In this document: positions 63,257 to 64,000 of the stretch, piece by piece
How the letters are laid out: each line of letters begins with the position of its first letter
Numbering within the stretch: the stretch's first letter is position 1
Origin: Chryseobacterium aquifrigidense
GTDB lineage: Bacteria > Bacteroidota > Bacteroidia > Flavobacteriales > Weeksellaceae
Length of the DNA stretch: 64,000 nt
Reading direction: 5' to 3'
Assembly (NCBI RefSeq): GCF_006716485.1
Contig: NZ_VFPD01000001.1
Span: 711,806-775,805 of the forward strand
Translations under genes and position numbers: made by a program
Notes under the pieces: generated by a model
The model's database searches: none
What the model saw: the letters and a program-made list of their open reading frames with translations, nothing else
What the model was told of the DNA's origin: nothing

Positions 63257-64000
63257 TTATTTAAGGAGTCGACCTGAAATATTGCCTGCAGTTGATCCTG
63301 CTGCAGCCCCTGCAACATTTCCTGATTTTTGAGCCATCTGTGTTACATTACGCATAAAGTTTCCTGCACCTCCTGCCTGAATGATCCATCCGGTAACGGT
63401 GGGAACAGTAAAGTATCCGATAATTCCGATAATCATATAGATGATATAAACCGTATTGGAAGTATCAGGGATAAAGTTCGGATCAGCGAGCATTTCAATA
63501 TCTTTTTCAATAATCAAAGACTGTATCTTCGCAAGAATAGCACTGAACATATCAGCAACAGGAAGCCATAAATACACACTGATATATCGGGTCAGCCACT
63601 GGGTTAGGGTAGACTGAAAACCATCCCATACCGATATGGCAAATGCTATAGGCCCGAGAATAGACAAGACAATGAGAAAGAAGGTTCGGATCGTATCGAT
63701 GACCAAAGCTGCGGCCTGAAAGAGTATTTCTAAAAATTCCCTGAAGCCGTCCCTGATATCTTTCTTAATGGCAAACATTTCCCGTTCTATATACATTCCG
63801 GACATGGTAACCAGATCTGACGGCGACCAGCCTAACTCTTCCAACTTTTTATCAAACTCCTCATCTGAAATCAGATAAGCCATTTCAGGGTTTCGAAGCA
63901 TAGCCTCTCTTTCCAGCAGATCCTTTTTCTGCTGCAGTTCATTGAGATCCAGTACCTGATTTTCCAGCATCGAATGACTTCCTTGAACAACAGGGCTCAG
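63257..64000 (-). CDS. traJ: Conjugative transposon protein TraJ (VirB6-like), 5' end outside the window
   Basis: The frame is open through the right edge (the last codons read LSPVVQGSHS before Met63970), so the gene is cut by the window. At least 247 residues are present, against roughly 330 in full TraJ. Visible are several membrane segments (TFFLIVLSILGPIAFAISVW, YIIYMIIGIIGYFTVPTVTG), the VirB6-like ISVWDGFQSTLTQWLTRYIS, and a Gly/Ala-rich C-terminus (GNVAGAAAGSTAGNISGRLLK in part). It forms the inner-membrane channel. Confidence 0.92.
   Translation of the reverse strand: MSPVVQGSHSMLENQVLDLNELQQKKDLLEREAMLRNPEMAYLISDEEFDKKLEELGWSPSDLVTMSGMYIEREMFAIKKDIRDGFREFLEILFQAAALVIDTIRTFFLIVLSILGPIAFAISVWDGFQSTLTQWLTRYISVYLWLPVADMFSAILAKIQSLIIEKDIEMLADPNFIPDTSNTVYIIYMIIGIIGYFTVPTVTGWIIQAGGAGNFMRNVTQMAQKSGNVAGAAAGSTAGNISGRLLK

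Noticed and set aside
1..64000. Insertion sequences, CRISPR arrays or rRNA genes
   Set aside because: No transposase gene, no regularly spaced repeats and no rRNA sequence were seen in the window.

Overview
The window is a piece of a Bacteroidota chromosome, almost certainly Chryseobacterium or a close Weeksellaceae/Flavobacteriales relative. The evidence is AT-rich DNA, promoters of the TTG-N17-19-TAnnTTTG type instead of E. coli -35/-10 boxes, T9SS C-terminal sorting domains, TonB-dependent receptors with carboxypeptidase-regulatory-like N-domains, a FecI/FecR surface-signalling pair, a GG-leader bacteriocin-like peptide, a Bacteroidota-type VgrG, and CTnDOT-type Tra proteins. The species assignment is inference.

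Layout. 1-9 kb: a TPR/HTH membrane regulator, a T9SS-exported metalloprotease, an AraC regulator with a TetX-type flavin monooxygenase, a Crp-like regulator and a ketopantoate-reductase-like enzyme. 9.1-13.2 kb: a redox cluster (two ferredoxins, FMN reductase, DUF2480, superoxide dismutase) divergent from a SufR-like Fe-S-sensing repressor, with inverted-repeat operators lying on both promoters. 13.2-23.3 kb: an ECF sigma factor / FecR / TonB receptor / beta-helix lipoprotein / T9SS protein / lipoprotein / S41 protease surface locus. 23.5-27.4 kb: a small coiled-coil protein, a fatty-acid hydroxylase-family membrane enzyme, and a MarR regulator divergent from a short UvrA paralogue with a 31-bp palindrome between them. 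27.6-31.5 kb: a beta-propeller phytase and its TonB receptor. 31.7-44.1 kb: mostly ordinary chromosomal genes (TetR, JmjC-like cupin, secreted HExxH peptidase, PutP symporter, bacteriocin-like peptide, MFS/HxlR pair, LLM oxidoreductase, small ATPase, TPR protein, DinB).

44.6-54.0 kb is a type VI secretion effector island: VgrG, a TPR-containing putative adaptor, a 1599-residue PAAR-like/Rhs polymorphic toxin ending in a deaminase-like domain, then two small acidic genes that are candidate immunity proteins. It is followed by tRNA-Ser(UGA).

54.3 kb to the end is the left part of an integrative conjugative element inserted at tRNA-Ser: tyrosine integrase, winged-helix and excisionase-like genes, Ssb, DUF932 protein, RadC-like protein, then the tra operon read leftwards (TraJ, cut by the window edge, then K, L, M, N, O, Q; no TraP). 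The most informative structures outside genes are the SufR-like operators, the TGGCAG arm-site candidates between tRNA-Ser and int, a hairpin over the int start codon, a perfect palindrome upstream of vgrG, and a dispersed 60-bp palindromic repeat present twice in opposite orientations.
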